DNA of 36,945 nt from an uncultured Sediminibacterium sp. (lineage in GTDB: Bacteria > Bacteroidota > Bacteroidia > Chitinophagales > Chitinophagaceae): positions 1 through 36,945 of the forward strand of contig CALDSE010000049.1 in the NCBI GenBank assembly GCA_937911175.1, written 5' to 3'. Position 1 is the first letter of the stretch, and each line of letters starts with the position of its first letter. A program made the translations under genes and the position numbers. The notes under the pieces were generated by a model, which did not search any database, was not told the DNA's origin, and saw only the letters and a program-made list of their open reading frames with translations. Below, in pieces: positions 15,640 to 24,038 of this stretch.

Positions 15640-16590
15640 ATGAAAGTACTTTGTATTGGTGAGGCTTTAATTGATATGATTTGCACAGATGTAAATGTAT
15701 CTTTATCCAGTGGCCAACATTTTTTAAAAAAAGCAGGTGGCGCTCCCGCGAATGTGGCTGCCGCTATTGCAGCTTTAGGGGGTGAGGTAAGTATGGCCGC
15801 CAAAGTAGGCGACGACCCCTTTGGACAACACCTTATAGAACTGCTTGATACAATGGGCGTAAATACAAGTTTAATCATTAAGGACCCAGCACATTTTACC
15901 ACTTTTGCATTTGTTTCTTTAATGAACGATGGGGAAAGAGATTTTTATTTTAATAGAGGTGCGGATAAAGAATTAACAATAGCCGATTTAGCTGCAGTTC
16001 ATTTAAACGAATATGGAATTGTTCATTTTGGATCGGCCACTGCTTTTTTACCCGGTCCTCTTCAAAACACTTACATTGAACTATTAGCTAAAGCAAAACA
16101 AGCGGGCTGTTTAATAAGTTTTGATCCTAATTATAGGCATTTACTTTTTCAAAATAACAGCGCTTCTTTTATTTCGCAGTGTGGCGCCTTTATTGAAAGG
16201 TGCAATTTTTTTAAATTGAGTGATGAAGAAGCTTTATTAATTACTGGTTGCGATACCGTGGCAATGGCTGCAAATGCATTAAGAAAAAAAACAAGCGCAG
16301 TATTTACCATTACCTTAGGCAAGGAAGGCACAATGCTTTGTATAGGTGACCAAATTGAAATCATTAAAAGCATTCCTGTTCAACCTGTGGATGCCACCGG
16401 CGCGGGCGATGCTTTTGTAGGCGCTGTTTTATATCAATTGAATAAGCGAAATGTAAAAGATATAAACTTAGTTTCAATGGAAGATTGGAAAAATATCATT
16501 AGCAATGCCAATAAAGCGGGCGCTAGAACCTGCGAATACATGGGCGCGATGGAAGCCTTCAAGCATTTGAATAATTCCATTTTCGATTAG
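15640..16590 (+). CDS. PfkB-family sugar kinase, probably fructokinase
   Basis: The 316-aa protein is a ribokinase/PfkB-family kinase that transfers phosphate from ATP to a sugar. Signature 1 is seen as AGGAPANVAAAIAALGG (32-48). Signature 2 is DATGAGDAFVGA (251-262), with D257 the likely catalytic base. The start MKVLCIGEALIDM and the motif AKVGDDPFG match fructokinases best, but members also act on other sugars or nucleosides. No sugar transporter or hydrolase is adjacent. The gene ends only 2 bases from the stop of the convergent outer-membrane protein gene, leaving no room for a terminator. Confidence 0.85.
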   Translation: MKVLCIGEALIDMICTDVNVSLSSGQHFLKKAGGAPANVAAAIAALGGEVSMAAKVGDDPFGQHLIELLDTMGVNTSLIIKDPAHFTTFAFVSLMNDGERDFYFNRGADKELTIADLAAVHLNEYGIVHFGSATAFLPGPLQNTYIELLAKAKQAGCLISFDPNYRHLLFQNNSASFISQCGAFIERCNFFKLSDEEALLITGCDTVAMAANALRKKTSAVFTITLGKEGTMLCIGDQIEIIKSIPVQPVDATGAGDAFVGAVLYQLNKRNVKDINLVSMEDWKNIISNANKAGARTCEYMGAMEAFKHLNNSIFD

Positions 16591-16592
16591 CC

Positions 16593-17753
16593 CTAAAATC
16601 TATAGCCAAAACCTAGGCTAATGGTATAGTCTGCAAATGCAGCATCTCCTCTTGAAAATACTTTAGTATCGTTGGTTCTTAAAATATCTGGATAGCTTTG
16701 AGGTCTTTCTCTTCTAATAGCCACTGGTGCATATAAATAGAAGTTGAAATTTTTATAACTATAATTAGCGCCTGGTTCTATAGCCAATACATTACCTGGT
16801 CTTCTAAAGCCAGTATTGTCTCCTATTAAATCCTTTGCAGGAATACATTCATATCGTGCACCCATTGAAAGGGTAAAGGCATTGGTTGTCCAGTTCGTAC
16901 CTGCTCTTAATAAATATTGGTCGGGCACACTCATTACATCTGAAGTGTACTTAATTGCAGTTGCAGAAGGAATTCCCCCTCTTGCAGTACTTACCCCATT
17001 ATTGCCTTTTGGATTAATTAAATAGTAGGTATTACCATAAACACTGAATGCATTATTTAATTGTCTGAAGGCATTTAATTCAAGCGATAACCCCCAGCCC
17101 CCATCGCCCAATTGTATAGATTGATCCACTGGTCCTTTTCTAGTTAGAGTATTAGTACCTAATTTATAATTATAAATATCTTCAGCTTTATAATTACCCG
17201 TTGGCATTTTAAGACCAACGCCTCCTAATAAATTACCCTTCGCTCCTTGCTTTGGTGCAATAAGCCATTTGTAAGCAGTTAATCTTATATCTCCTAAGCC
17301 TTGAGAAAAAGTAGCAAAACGCGGATTGCCCTTGGTATTTCCCAGATGCTCATATAAAGAACTTCTTTCATTATATAACAAAGGAAGATCAAAGCCAATA
17401 CTCCATTTTTCATTTAGTTTTCTCACCAAAAAAATATCCATGGTGCGACTAAAATTTCTAACATCGGTCCCTTCAGCTACTCTTTGGGTTTGCTCGTCTG
17501 TACCATTAAAATGTTTATAGGATTTGAAATAGCGACCATTAATATTGAGGTCCCATTTAGGTTCCACCATTTTTTGAGCGTTACTATCATGCATCATTCC
17601 ATTCATCATACCATGCATCATAGAATGTTCCATGGTATTTAAGCCACCCACCGTTCTAATAGCCACACATCCCTGTGCACTTAATTCGACAGAGCTACCT
17701 ATTATTAAAAAGAAGGCGGCAACTAGCTTTATATTGATTAGAATTCTTTTCAT
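16593..17753 (-). CDS. Outer-membrane beta-barrel protein with Met/His-rich N-terminal segment
   Basis: The 386-aa product has a signal peptide (1-27, cleavage after SAQ). A Met/His-rich stretch follows at residues 41-62, with 8 Met and 3 His in 22 residues. The rest is a long series of alternating amphipathic strands ending in FGYRF, the terminal Phe expected of a beta-barrel. The body resembles transporter-like proteins of the MetA-pathway/phenol-degradation type annotated in many Bacteroidota, whose substrates are mostly unknown. Met/His clusters are typical of copper-binding segments, so a link to copper is possible. No copper ATPase or CusABC-like genes are nearby. An exact -7 element lies 32 bases upstream. 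Confidence 0.7.
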   Translation of the reverse strand: MKRILINIKLVAAFFLIIGSSVELSAQGCVAIRTVGGLNTMEHSMMHGMMNGMMHDSNAQKMVEPKWDLNINGRYFKSYKHFNGTDEQTQRVAEGTDVRNFSRTMDIFLVRKLNEKWSIGFDLPLLYNERSSLYEHLGNTKGNPRFATFSQGLGDIRLTAYKWLIAPKQGAKGNLLGGVGLKMPTGNYKAEDIYNYKLGTNTLTRKGPVDQSIQLGDGGWGLSLELNAFRQLNNAFSVYGNTYYLINPKGNNGVSTARGGIPSATAIKYTSDVMSVPDQYLLRAGTNWTTNAFTLSMGARYECIPAKDLIGDNTGFRRPGNVLAIEPGANYSYKNFNFYLYAPVAIRRERPQSYPDILRTNDTKVFSRGDAAFADYTISLGFGYRF

Positions 17754-17785
17754 TAACCTGATAAAATTTATAGTTTCAAAGCAGG

Positions 17786-17793
17786 CAAATATA
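17786..17793 (-). promoter_or_regulatory. Candidate -7 element for the outer-membrane protein gene
   Basis: Minus strand TATATTTG, an exact TAnnTTTG match, ending 32 bases before the ATG at 17753. The divergent promoter for the 17888 gene lies about 40 bases away. Confidence 0.4.
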
Positions 17794-17832
17794 GGGTAAA
17801 ATATTTTTTGGAAAATTAGATATATAAGTAAT

Positions 17833-17865
17833 TTTGTATAAAACTAGCTCAATGTAGTATGTTTG
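17833..17865 (+). promoter_or_regulatory. Bacteroidota-type promoter (TTTG, 21 bp, TATGTTTG)
   Basis: A -33 TTTG at 17833-17836 is followed after 21 bases by TATGTTTG at 17858-17865, exactly matching TAnnTTTG. The start codon is 22 bases further on. This is the only full two-part match I found in the window. Confidence 0.65.
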
Positions 17866-17887
17866 TATAATTAGTAAACGTAATATT

Positions 17888-18379
17888 ATGAAATACATTA
17901 AACTTTTTTTAATTATTGCCCTTTCCCTATTTGTGTTTTTAGTGTATTTGGTTATACCCAATAAAATAGTAGTGAGTAATAATAATTTTGTACACCAGCC
18001 AGGCAATATTGTAAGCAATGCCTTTATGAGTATACAATACTGGGATAAATGGATGCCTCATGATTCTATCGATGACCATACATTTATCTTAAAACAAGGA
18101 AAATTGGAAGTGAATGAATCTTTTTTATCTGCAATCAAATGCTTTTATACCATTAATGAAATGTCTGGGCCTGTTACCTATTCTGCAATTGATGCAGGTG
18201 GCGATAGCACTATGCTAAGATATGAAGCTACTATAAATAATAAATTCATTTCTCCTTTGCAAAGAATTAATAATTATTTAGATAGTAAGAAAATGAAAGG
18301 GCAGCTTGATATTACCTTAGAGGCAGCAAAAAAATTCTATTCAAAAAAAGAAAATAATAAAATAGGCCCTACTCAATAG
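17888..18379 (+). CDS. Small membrane-anchored protein, possibly SRPBCC-like
   Basis: I do not recognise this 163-aa protein with confidence. Residues 1-25 form a hydrophobic anchor or uncleaved signal (MKYIKLFLIIALSLFVFLVY). The soluble part contains YWDKWMPHD (52-60), then alternating beta-like segments, and ends with a helix and Lys-rich tail. A W-x-x-W type motif early in the domain and a late amphipathic helix recall the SRPBCC/polyketide-cyclase fold common in Bacteroidota, but the match is loose. It has a clear promoter upstream and ends 5 bases before the convergent mmuM stop. Confidence 0.6.
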   Translation: MKYIKLFLIIALSLFVFLVYLVIPNKIVVSNNNFVHQPGNIVSNAFMSIQYWDKWMPHDSIDDHTFILKQGKLEVNESFLSAIKCFYTINEMSGPVTYSAIDAGGDSTMLRYEATINNKFISPLQRINNYLDSKKMKGQLDITLEAAKKFYSKKENNKIGPTQ

Positions 18380-18384
18380 AAAAT

Positions 18385-19320
18385 TTATTTCCAAGCATTT
18401 TTTAATTGTTGAATATCTGCAGGACTTGTTCTGCAACAACCTCCGATTACTTTAGCGCCAGCCGCTTTCCATATTTGGGCATTATCAACAAAACTCAGTT
18501 CGCAGTTATCTGTTGGTTCCCAGGTTTTAGTATCACTATTATATGCCTCCCCTTTATTGGGATACACCACAATATATTTATCGGTTATAGGAACTGCCAT
18601 TTTTATTAGAGATTCTATATAATGCGGCGCCGTGCAGTTAACACCCACACCAATAATGTTTGGACTTTCATTCAACAATTCAATAGCTTCAGAAAATAAA
18701 GCGCCGCTGCATAAATGCGCTTCGTCTTTACAACTAAAGCTTACCCAAGCTTGACATTGCGGATAATTTTTTAATAATTCCTTTATCGCCAATGCTTCTT
18801 CTAAACAAGGTATGGTTTCAAAGGCAAGTATATTGGCATTGGATCTAGCTAGTAGGTCAAGCCTATGCTTATGAAATTCCATTAATGTTTCTAGACTCAC
18901 ATTGTAATTACCTTTGTATTCAGAGCCATCTGCTAAGGCTGCACCATAAGGGCCTATGGAAGCTGCCACTAAAGGAACTTGTCTATTCGCTGAAGGGTTT
19001 GCCTGTATAAATTCGTCAATCGCTTCTTTTGCAATACTTAAACTCAATTGCATTAAGTCTTCGGTTTCTTTTTTAGAATAGCCTTCTTTAGCAAAACCTC
19101 CAAAGCTCGCCTGATAAGTAGACGTTGTAATAATATCTGCTCCTGCATGCAAATAATCCAAATGAACTTGCTTAATTAAGGCAGGATTTTCAATAAGTAA
19201 TTTAGCAGACCACAATGCATGATTTAAATTAGCGCCTCTTTTTTCCAATTCAGTAGCCAAAGCACCATCTAATATGACACAGCCTTGTTTTTCAATTATA
19301 TTATCAAAAAATGAATTCAT
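18385..19320 (-). CDS. mmuM: Homocysteine S-methyltransferase
   Basis: The enzyme methylates homocysteine to methionine, usually from S-methylmethionine (or S-adenosylmethionine). The 311-aa protein is a single betaine-homocysteine-methyltransferase-type barrel. Its three zinc-binding cysteines are C229 in GVNCTAP and C295/C296 in GGCCRTSP. The N-terminal LDGALATELEKRG and the length fit MmuM/YagD, not the large cobalamin-dependent MetH. No S-methylmethionine permease is adjacent. It starts 15 bases after the mnmE stop, so the two probably share a transcript, although I know of no functional link. Confidence 0.9.
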   Translation of the reverse strand: MNSFFDNIIEKQGCVILDGALATELEKRGANLNHALWSAKLLIENPALIKQVHLDYLHAGADIITTSTYQASFGGFAKEGYSKKETEDLMQLSLSIAKEAIDEFIQANPSANRQVPLVAASIGPYGAALADGSEYKGNYNVSLETLMEFHKHRLDLLARSNANILAFETIPCLEEALAIKELLKNYPQCQAWVSFSCKDEAHLCSGALFSEAIELLNESPNIIGVGVNCTAPHYIESLIKMAVPITDKYIVVYPNKGEAYNSDTKTWEPTDNCELSFVDNAQIWKAAGAKVIGGCCRTSPADIQQLKNAWK

Positions 19321-19335
19321 TAAAACTAGTTGTTA

Positions 19336-20712
19336 CTACTTCCCAATACAGAACTTAGAGAAAATAAAATCTAATTGGTCTTCATTGGTAATTTGCCCCG
19401 TAATAGTACCCAAATAATGCAAGGCCTGATTAATATCAATGGCTAGTAAATCGCCCGTGGCATTATTGGCAAGTCCGGTTTCAATATCTACAAGGGCGTA
19501 TAATAATTTTTTAAGCACAGTGGCATGTCTTGCATTGGTCACAATAGTACCTTCTTTGTTTAAGCCATCTCCTACTACTTTTTGCGTAAGCATGGTTCTT
19601 AAAGCTTCAATATTTTTTTTATCCTTAGCGGCAATAAAAATAACATCTTTCAATGCTTCATTGTTTTGTAAGGAAGGGTCAATACCCAAGTCTACCTTAT
19701 TACCCACTAATATCATTTTATCATTACCTATAGCTGTTTGCCAGTCTATAATTTGATTTGCAGTGGTGGCACTTGCATCAAATAAAGCAATAACAATATC
19801 TGCTTGCTCTATTTTTTCAATACTCTTGTCTATACCCATTTGCTCAATCAAATCGGAAGTACTGCTTCTTATACCTGCTGTATCAATTAATTTATACAAT
19901 ACACCTTCAATGGTAAGATACTCTTCTACTGTATCACGCGTGGTGCCTGGTATTTCACTTACAAGGGCCCTATGCTCGTTTAATAATGTATTTAATAGCG
20001 TCGATTTTCCTGCATTAGGTTTTCCCACAATGGCTACCTGTACTCCATTTTTAATAACATTGCCTAGCTTAAAAGAATCGTACAATAATTGTGTCTTTAA
20101 TTGTAATTGCGCTACTAATTTTTCTAATTCTTTTTTATTGGCAAAGGCCACATCTTCTTGAGAAAAATCTAATTCTAATTCTATGAGTGCTGAAAATTTT
20201 ATTAATTTTTCACGCATCACTTGCAAATCGGAAGAGAAGCCTCCTTTTAAATTATATAAAGCTGTTTTGCGAGAGGCCTCTGTATTACTAGCAATTAAAT
20301 CAGCCACCGCTTCGGCCTGTGTTAAATCTAATTTGCCATTTAAAAATGCACGCTGGGTAAACTCACCTGGCTTTGCTAGCCTAGCTCCTTTTAAAATAAA
20401 TAATTGTAACAGGGAGTCTTGTATAAAGGGTGAACCATGACAAGATATTTCTACCACTTCTTCCCCTGTATATGACTTAGGCCCTTTATATAAGGTAACC
20501 ACCACTTCATCTATCACTTGTAAGTCGTCGATAATTTTACCAAAGTGCACCGTATGCGAAGCCTTTGCAGCTAGATTCTTTTTAGAAAATACGGACGCTA
20601 CTTTCTCAATGGATTTTGGACCACTTAGTCTTATAACAGCAATAGCCCCTAATCCTGGAGGAGAAGCGAGTGCTACAATTGTATCATTCCAAGTACTTAA
20701 ATTTTCGCGCAT
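19336..20712 (-). CDS. mnmE: tRNA modification GTPase MnmE
   Basis: With MnmG, MnmE installs carboxymethylaminomethyl groups on the wobble uridine of certain tRNAs. I take the ATG at 20710-20712 as the start (MRENLSTWNDTI, 458 aa) rather than the TTG nine bases earlier, because that TTG lies inside a promoter-like element. Seen in order: the N-terminal formyl-THF binding domain, the GTPase G1 GKPNAGKS (230-237), G2 GTTRDT (256-261), G3 DTAG (277-280), G4 NKVD (338-341), and the C-terminal FCIGK with the catalytic cysteine. Length is standard. It follows the tonB operon terminator. Confidence 0.96.
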   Translation of the reverse strand: MRENLSTWNDTIVALASPPGLGAIAVIRLSGPKSIEKVASVFSKKNLAAKASHTVHFGKIIDDLQVIDEVVVTLYKGPKSYTGEEVVEISCHGSPFIQDSLLQLFILKGARLAKPGEFTQRAFLNGKLDLTQAEAVADLIASNTEASRKTALYNLKGGFSSDLQVMREKLIKFSALIELELDFSQEDVAFANKKELEKLVAQLQLKTQLLYDSFKLGNVIKNGVQVAIVGKPNAGKSTLLNTLLNEHRALVSEIPGTTRDTVEEYLTIEGVLYKLIDTAGIRSSTSDLIEQMGIDKSIEKIEQADIVIALFDASATTANQIIDWQTAIGNDKMILVGNKVDLGIDPSLQNNEALKDVIFIAAKDKKNIEALRTMLTQKVVGDGLNKEGTIVTNARHATVLKKLLYALVDIETGLANNATGDLLAIDINQALHYLGTITGQITNEDQLDFIFSKFCIGK

Positions 20713-20718
20713 AGAAAA

Positions 20719-20726
20719 CAAAGGTA
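20719..20726 (-). promoter_or_regulatory. Candidate -7 element for mnmE
   Basis: Minus strand TACCTTTG, an exact TAnnTTTG match, ending 6 bases before the mnmE ATG. It lies downstream of the T-run of the tonB operon terminator. A start site at the usual distance would fall on or next to the ATG, giving a leaderless mRNA. Confidence 0.45.
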
Positions 20727-20740
20727 AACTTTATACTAGT

Positions 20741-20776
20741 AAAAAAAATCCCTCCCCGAAAGTTCGGGAAGGGATT
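20741..20776 (-). terminator. Rho-independent terminator of the exbB-exbD-tonB operon
   Basis: On the minus strand, AATCCCT plus TCCCGAA pairs with TTCGGG and AGGGATT (one mismatch, 4-base loop) and is followed by eight T (20741-20748). It lies about 27 bases after the tonB stop. Confidence 0.9.
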
Positions 20777-20803
20777 CATAATTTATTAGAAAAGAGGCTG
20801 GGC

Positions 20804-21610
20804 CTAATCTTCCGATACAACAAACACAATGGCTTGTCTATGGCGGTAAATTACATTACGACCATTCTGAACAGCTGGCTTCCATTTTGGACCTCTAGTA
20901 ATTACACGTACAGCTTCATCCTTTGTACCATATCCAGGATCGTTCTCTGATTTTACATCACTGATAGAACCATCTCTAGCTACGACGAAAGAAATAACTA
21001 CAGAGTATTTTCCAGCAGGTGCTCCATTTTCTACAGGTAAGTCTCTGTTTAAAGTTCTTTCCAAGTAACGAACCCATCCTTGCTGACCTCCAGGGAATTC
21101 AGCCGGAATTTGTACTACTGTAAAGATTTTATCAGTCTCTTCTTCTGCAACAGCCACTACTGATTCAGTAGGTGCTACTAAGCCATCATCTTTGATACCT
21201 TCCTGATTGACTGCGCCAATTTTTACATCTTCTAATTTCTCTACTTCTTTAATCTCATCTTCTTTTTTCACTTCCTCATCTTTTACGATTTTAGGAGGTG
21301 TAAATTTCGCCATTTCCACTTTTGGTGGTTCTTGCTTTGGCGGCGGAGGTGGCGGTGGCGGTGGCTTTTTTTCTTGTGTCACATCTGTTAAAGAAACATC
21401 TGTAACAATTATCTCAGTCTTAGACTTCTTTGCAGAATTAGACCAGATAGCGCCAGCTGCTAATAAAACGGTAAAAGCAAACATTCCAATCAATGCCTTT
21501 TTAAGACGATCATTGTATGTTTTTCTAAGCTGATAAGCACCGTACTCCTTAAACCTTCCCTCAAAAATGAGATCCAGTGCATCGGCGGTTAATATTTTAT
21601 TTATGTCCAT
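20804..21610 (-). CDS. TonB-type energy transducer
   Basis: TonB links the ExbB/ExbD motor to outer-membrane receptors. The 268-aa protein has a conserved cytoplasmic N-terminus (EGRFKEYGAYQLRKTY), one membrane helix (about 39-57), and a periplasmic linker with nine prolines in a row (83-91) plus Lys/Glu repeats. A C-terminal TonB domain follows (about 175-268), with AEFPGGQQGWVRYL and the closing WKPAVQNGR segment. The layout is the usual Bacteroidota one. It is the last gene of the operon, 12 bases after the second exbD. Confidence 0.92.
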   Translation of the reverse strand: MDINKILTADALDLIFEGRFKEYGAYQLRKTYNDRLKKALIGMFAFTVLLAAGAIWSNSAKKSKTEIIVTDVSLTDVTQEKKPPPPPPPPPKQEPPKVEMAKFTPPKIVKDEEVKKEDEIKEVEKLEDVKIGAVNQEGIKDDGLVAPTESVVAVAEEETDKIFTVVQIPAEFPGGQQGWVRYLERTLNRDLPVENGAPAGKYSVVISFVVARDGSISDVKSENDPGYGTKDEAVRVITRGPKWKPAVQNGRNVIYRHRQAIVFVVSED

Positions 21611-21622
21611 TGTTAAATGCTT

Positions 21623-22207
21623 TTAATTGCTAGAAGATTTTGCGTTCGCGTCTGATTTTTGAACCAATTGTTCTTCAATGTCAAAAATATCTACTAGTGC
21701 ATATTTTTTTACCACGTTAATTGACATTTCATCTAAAATATCAATTACGTTTTTGTAATTACATTTTGAACTTGGTTTAATAACAATCACTAAATCCTTT
21801 TCAGGATCACTTGGGTCTTGTGCAATACTTCTTACTTGCACTTTCTTTTTCATGATTATTTCACGAATAGAATTTTCGCCGTTATAAGATGCTGAAAGAA
21901 AATTAGAAGCATCTGGCTTCAATTGACCTTCATAATAATATATGTGATTGTCATCTCCCATTATGATGGTTAAAGCACCTGATTCCTTTGCCTTGTTTTG
22001 CTCTTCAGGTTTTACTTTATCATCAGGCAAAATCAACTTCATTGCTGTAGGTTGACTCATGGTAGTGGTAAAAATGAAAAAGGTAATCAAAAGGAAACCT
22101 AAGTCCACCATCGGTGTCAAATCGACACGCGTTGATAGCTTTTTTCCTTTTTTGACCCCTGGTCCTTTCTTATGTCCACCACCCGACGAGGTATCTAATT
22201 CTGCCAT
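21623..22207 (-). CDS. ExbD-type biopolymer transport protein (second copy)
   Basis: ExbD is the single-helix subunit of the proton-driven ExbB/ExbD motor. The 194-aa product has a Gly/Lys-rich cytoplasmic start, then VDLTPMVDLGFLLITFFIF with the proton-carrying D35, and a periplasmic domain ending in a Ser/Asn-rich tail. It differs clearly from the neighbouring ExbD, so the pair is not a recent duplication. It is co-transcribed between the first exbD (28 bases) and tonB (12 bases). Confidence 0.93.
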   Translation of the reverse strand: MAELDTSSGGGHKKGPGVKKGKKLSTRVDLTPMVDLGFLLITFFIFTTTMSQPTAMKLILPDDKVKPEEQNKAKESGALTIIMGDDNHIYYYEGQLKPDASNFLSASYNGENSIREIIMKKKVQVRSIAQDPSDPEKDLVIVIKPSSKCNYKNVIDILDEMSINVVKKYALVDIFDIEEQLVQKSDANAKSSSN

Positions 22208-22235
22208 AGTAAATAGCTTTTAATTAGTTTATAAT

Positions 22236-22883
22236 TTAGTTTTCCTGTTTTTCTCCACTCATGGATTTATTGTACAATTCCGAACCTGCTGGTGCATTTT
22301 CTGGATTTGTGACCATTTGGAATTTCTGAATATTGTTTCTCTTAAATGCAGTAAGTACATTTTTAAATGCTGGGTACTTGGCAACGTTATCTCCTTTTAA
22401 CAAGAGATCCATTTTGGCACCCGCATAAGCTTCATTTACCACTTGCATCCAAACGATCAATTCATTATCTGTACTATCCTTACATGGAATGCCAGGAAGT
22501 TGGTCTCCTTTTCTATTTTCTTCAGAGATGGCTAAGAAAGATTTTAATCCGCTAAAAGAGGCACCCACAAAGCTTGCATTCTTAAAAGCAGTTACGTCAA
22601 TTCCTAAATTTCTAGTTGCATTTAAAGAATTAGCGATCGTTTCTCTCTTTTGCTTATCATCTATTGTTAGAAATACTTTGCCGTCTTTATCAATGGTAAC
22701 TAATACAAAATCCTTGTTAGGAGCAACTTTAGAAGACACCGAACTTGGTGTTTCTACTGCAATTGCTTCAGAAGGCTTGAACTTCGTTGTTAAGATAAAG
22801 AAAGACAATAAAAGGAAGGCCACATCGCACATGGCTGTCATGTCGATATTGGTACTCTTACGAGGTAATTTGGCTCTACCCAT
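22236..22883 (-). CDS. ExbD-type biopolymer transport protein (first copy)
   Basis: The 215-aa ExbD homologue has the membrane helix motif NIDMTAMCDVAFLLLSFFI with D20 as the proton-carrying aspartate. Its periplasmic domain is larger than that of its partner and includes a central segment with a Cys (GIPCKDSTD) and a C-terminal extension (PENAPAGSELYNKS). Paired divergent ExbD genes are usual in Bacteroidota and may form heteromeric motors. It lies 59 bases after exbB. Confidence 0.93.
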   Translation of the reverse strand: MGRAKLPRKSTNIDMTAMCDVAFLLLSFFILTTKFKPSEAIAVETPSSVSSKVAPNKDFVLVTIDKDGKVFLTIDDKQKRETIANSLNATRNLGIDVTAFKNASFVGASFSGLKSFLAISEENRKGDQLPGIPCKDSTDNELIVWMQVVNEAYAGAKMDLLLKGDNVAKYPAFKNVLTAFKRNNIQKFQMVTNPENAPAGSELYNKSMSGEKQEN

Positions 22884-22942
22884 TGTATAGTCTTTTAAAT
22901 TTTAAGGATTTGAGTCCTTAATTATTAATATTGTTATTACTA

Positions 22943-23800
22943 CTATTTGTAGTTAGCAGCGAAGCTTTGAGTTAAAGTAAATCCAGACTCATCGATACCA
23001 TATGTAATTCCGTCAATTCTTGTAGTAAAGACGTTGTACATAATAATAGCGACAGCTGAAGTACCAATACCTAACGCAGTATTATACAAGGCCTCAGAGA
23101 TACCTTGAGATAATTCACGTGCAGCTTCTCCACCACCTTCTTCTCCTAATTTAGAGAAAGAACGAATCATACCTAATACCGTACCGAACAAACCTAATAA
23201 GGTTGCTACTGATGCGATAGTTGATAAGAACACTAAATTCTTTTCTAACATAGGTAATTCCAAAGCGGTTGCTTCTTCGATTTCCTTTTGAATGTTTAAT
23301 ACTTTTTGATCAGTATCTAATTCTGTATTAGATATCATCTCTTTGTACTTAGTCAAACCAGACTTCATTACATTACCTACAGAACCTTTTTGCTTATCGC
23401 ATTCTGCAATGGCTTTGTCTACTTCTTTGTTGGCTAATTGGAATTGTACTTTACGGATGAACTCAGTAATATTACCATTACCTGCTGCTTTTCTAATAGT
23501 TAATAATCTTTCAATTACGAAAGTTAAAACGATTAATAAGCTACCAATCAAAATAGGCACAACGATACCACCTTCATACATTTTTGTAAATGTACCTTTT
23601 GGTCCTTTGTGTGCAGGCCAGAATCCACCATTAGGGTCTGGGTTTGTAAAATTCGCTCCGTTACCCAACACAAAACGCCAAATAACATAACCTAATACGA
23701 TACAAGCGATTGGTGCTAAAGTTGCAATCAAGTTTCCGCCTTTTTGCGGCTGTGCTGTTTTCTTAGAAGCAGCTGTTGCAGTTGATTTAATCTCAGCCAT
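22943..23800 (-). CDS. ExbB-type proton channel (MotA/TolQ/ExbB family)
   Basis: ExbB forms the pentameric membrane part of the TonB motor. The 285-aa protein has an extra N-terminal membrane helix (about 25-45), a second (76-96), a long cytoplasmic helical region, and the family core of two late helices. The core includes FLSTIASVATLLGLFGTVLGMI and a closing segment with ALYNTALGIGTSAVAI. It heads exbB-exbD-exbD-tonB. The 238-base gap upstream is shared with the divergent metalloprotease; I see no exact promoter match in it. Confidence 0.94.
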   Translation of the reverse strand: MAEIKSTATAASKKTAQPQKGGNLIATLAPIACIVLGYVIWRFVLGNGANFTNPDPNGGFWPAHKGPKGTFTKMYEGGIVVPILIGSLLIVLTFVIERLLTIRKAAGNGNITEFIRKVQFQLANKEVDKAIAECDKQKGSVGNVMKSGLTKYKEMISNTELDTDQKVLNIQKEIEEATALELPMLEKNLVFLSTIASVATLLGLFGTVLGMIRSFSKLGEEGGGEAARELSQGISEALYNTALGIGTSAVAIIMYNVFTTRIDGITYGIDESGFTLTQSFAANYK

Positions 23801-24038
23801 GATTCAATTGATTTTTGGTTTTAAATAAAAATATATTAAAGAAATTATTCCTTTTAGCTATTTGTTAGATTCACTTAAATCTTTACTTCATAGTTTCTAA
23901 GGGCTTACAAAATAAGTAATTTATTGGTTGAAACAAACTTAGAGTGTTAATTTTTAAAAAAATTATTTAAACTAACTTCCGTTGGCAAAAAACCATTTAT
24001 ATTCACAAGCCCAATTATAATAATAATTAAAATATAAT

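Noticed and set aside
17776..18018. An 80-aa minus-strand frame overlapping the start of the 17888 gene
   Set aside because: It overlaps a well-supported promoter and gene start on the other strand and shows no protein-like conservation pattern that I recognise.
20710..20721. TTG at 20719-20721 as the mnmE start
   Set aside because: The ATG three codons later matches MnmE starts better and the TTG is part of an exact -7 promoter element.
21340..21366. GGC/GGT-rich repeat as a possible structural or phase-variable element
   Set aside because: It encodes the ordinary nine-proline spacer of the TonB protein and is explained by that.
21623..22883. The two exbD genes as a recent tandem duplication
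   Set aside because: The proteins share only the membrane motif and differ in length and periplasmic sequence, so they are old paralogues usual for the phylum.
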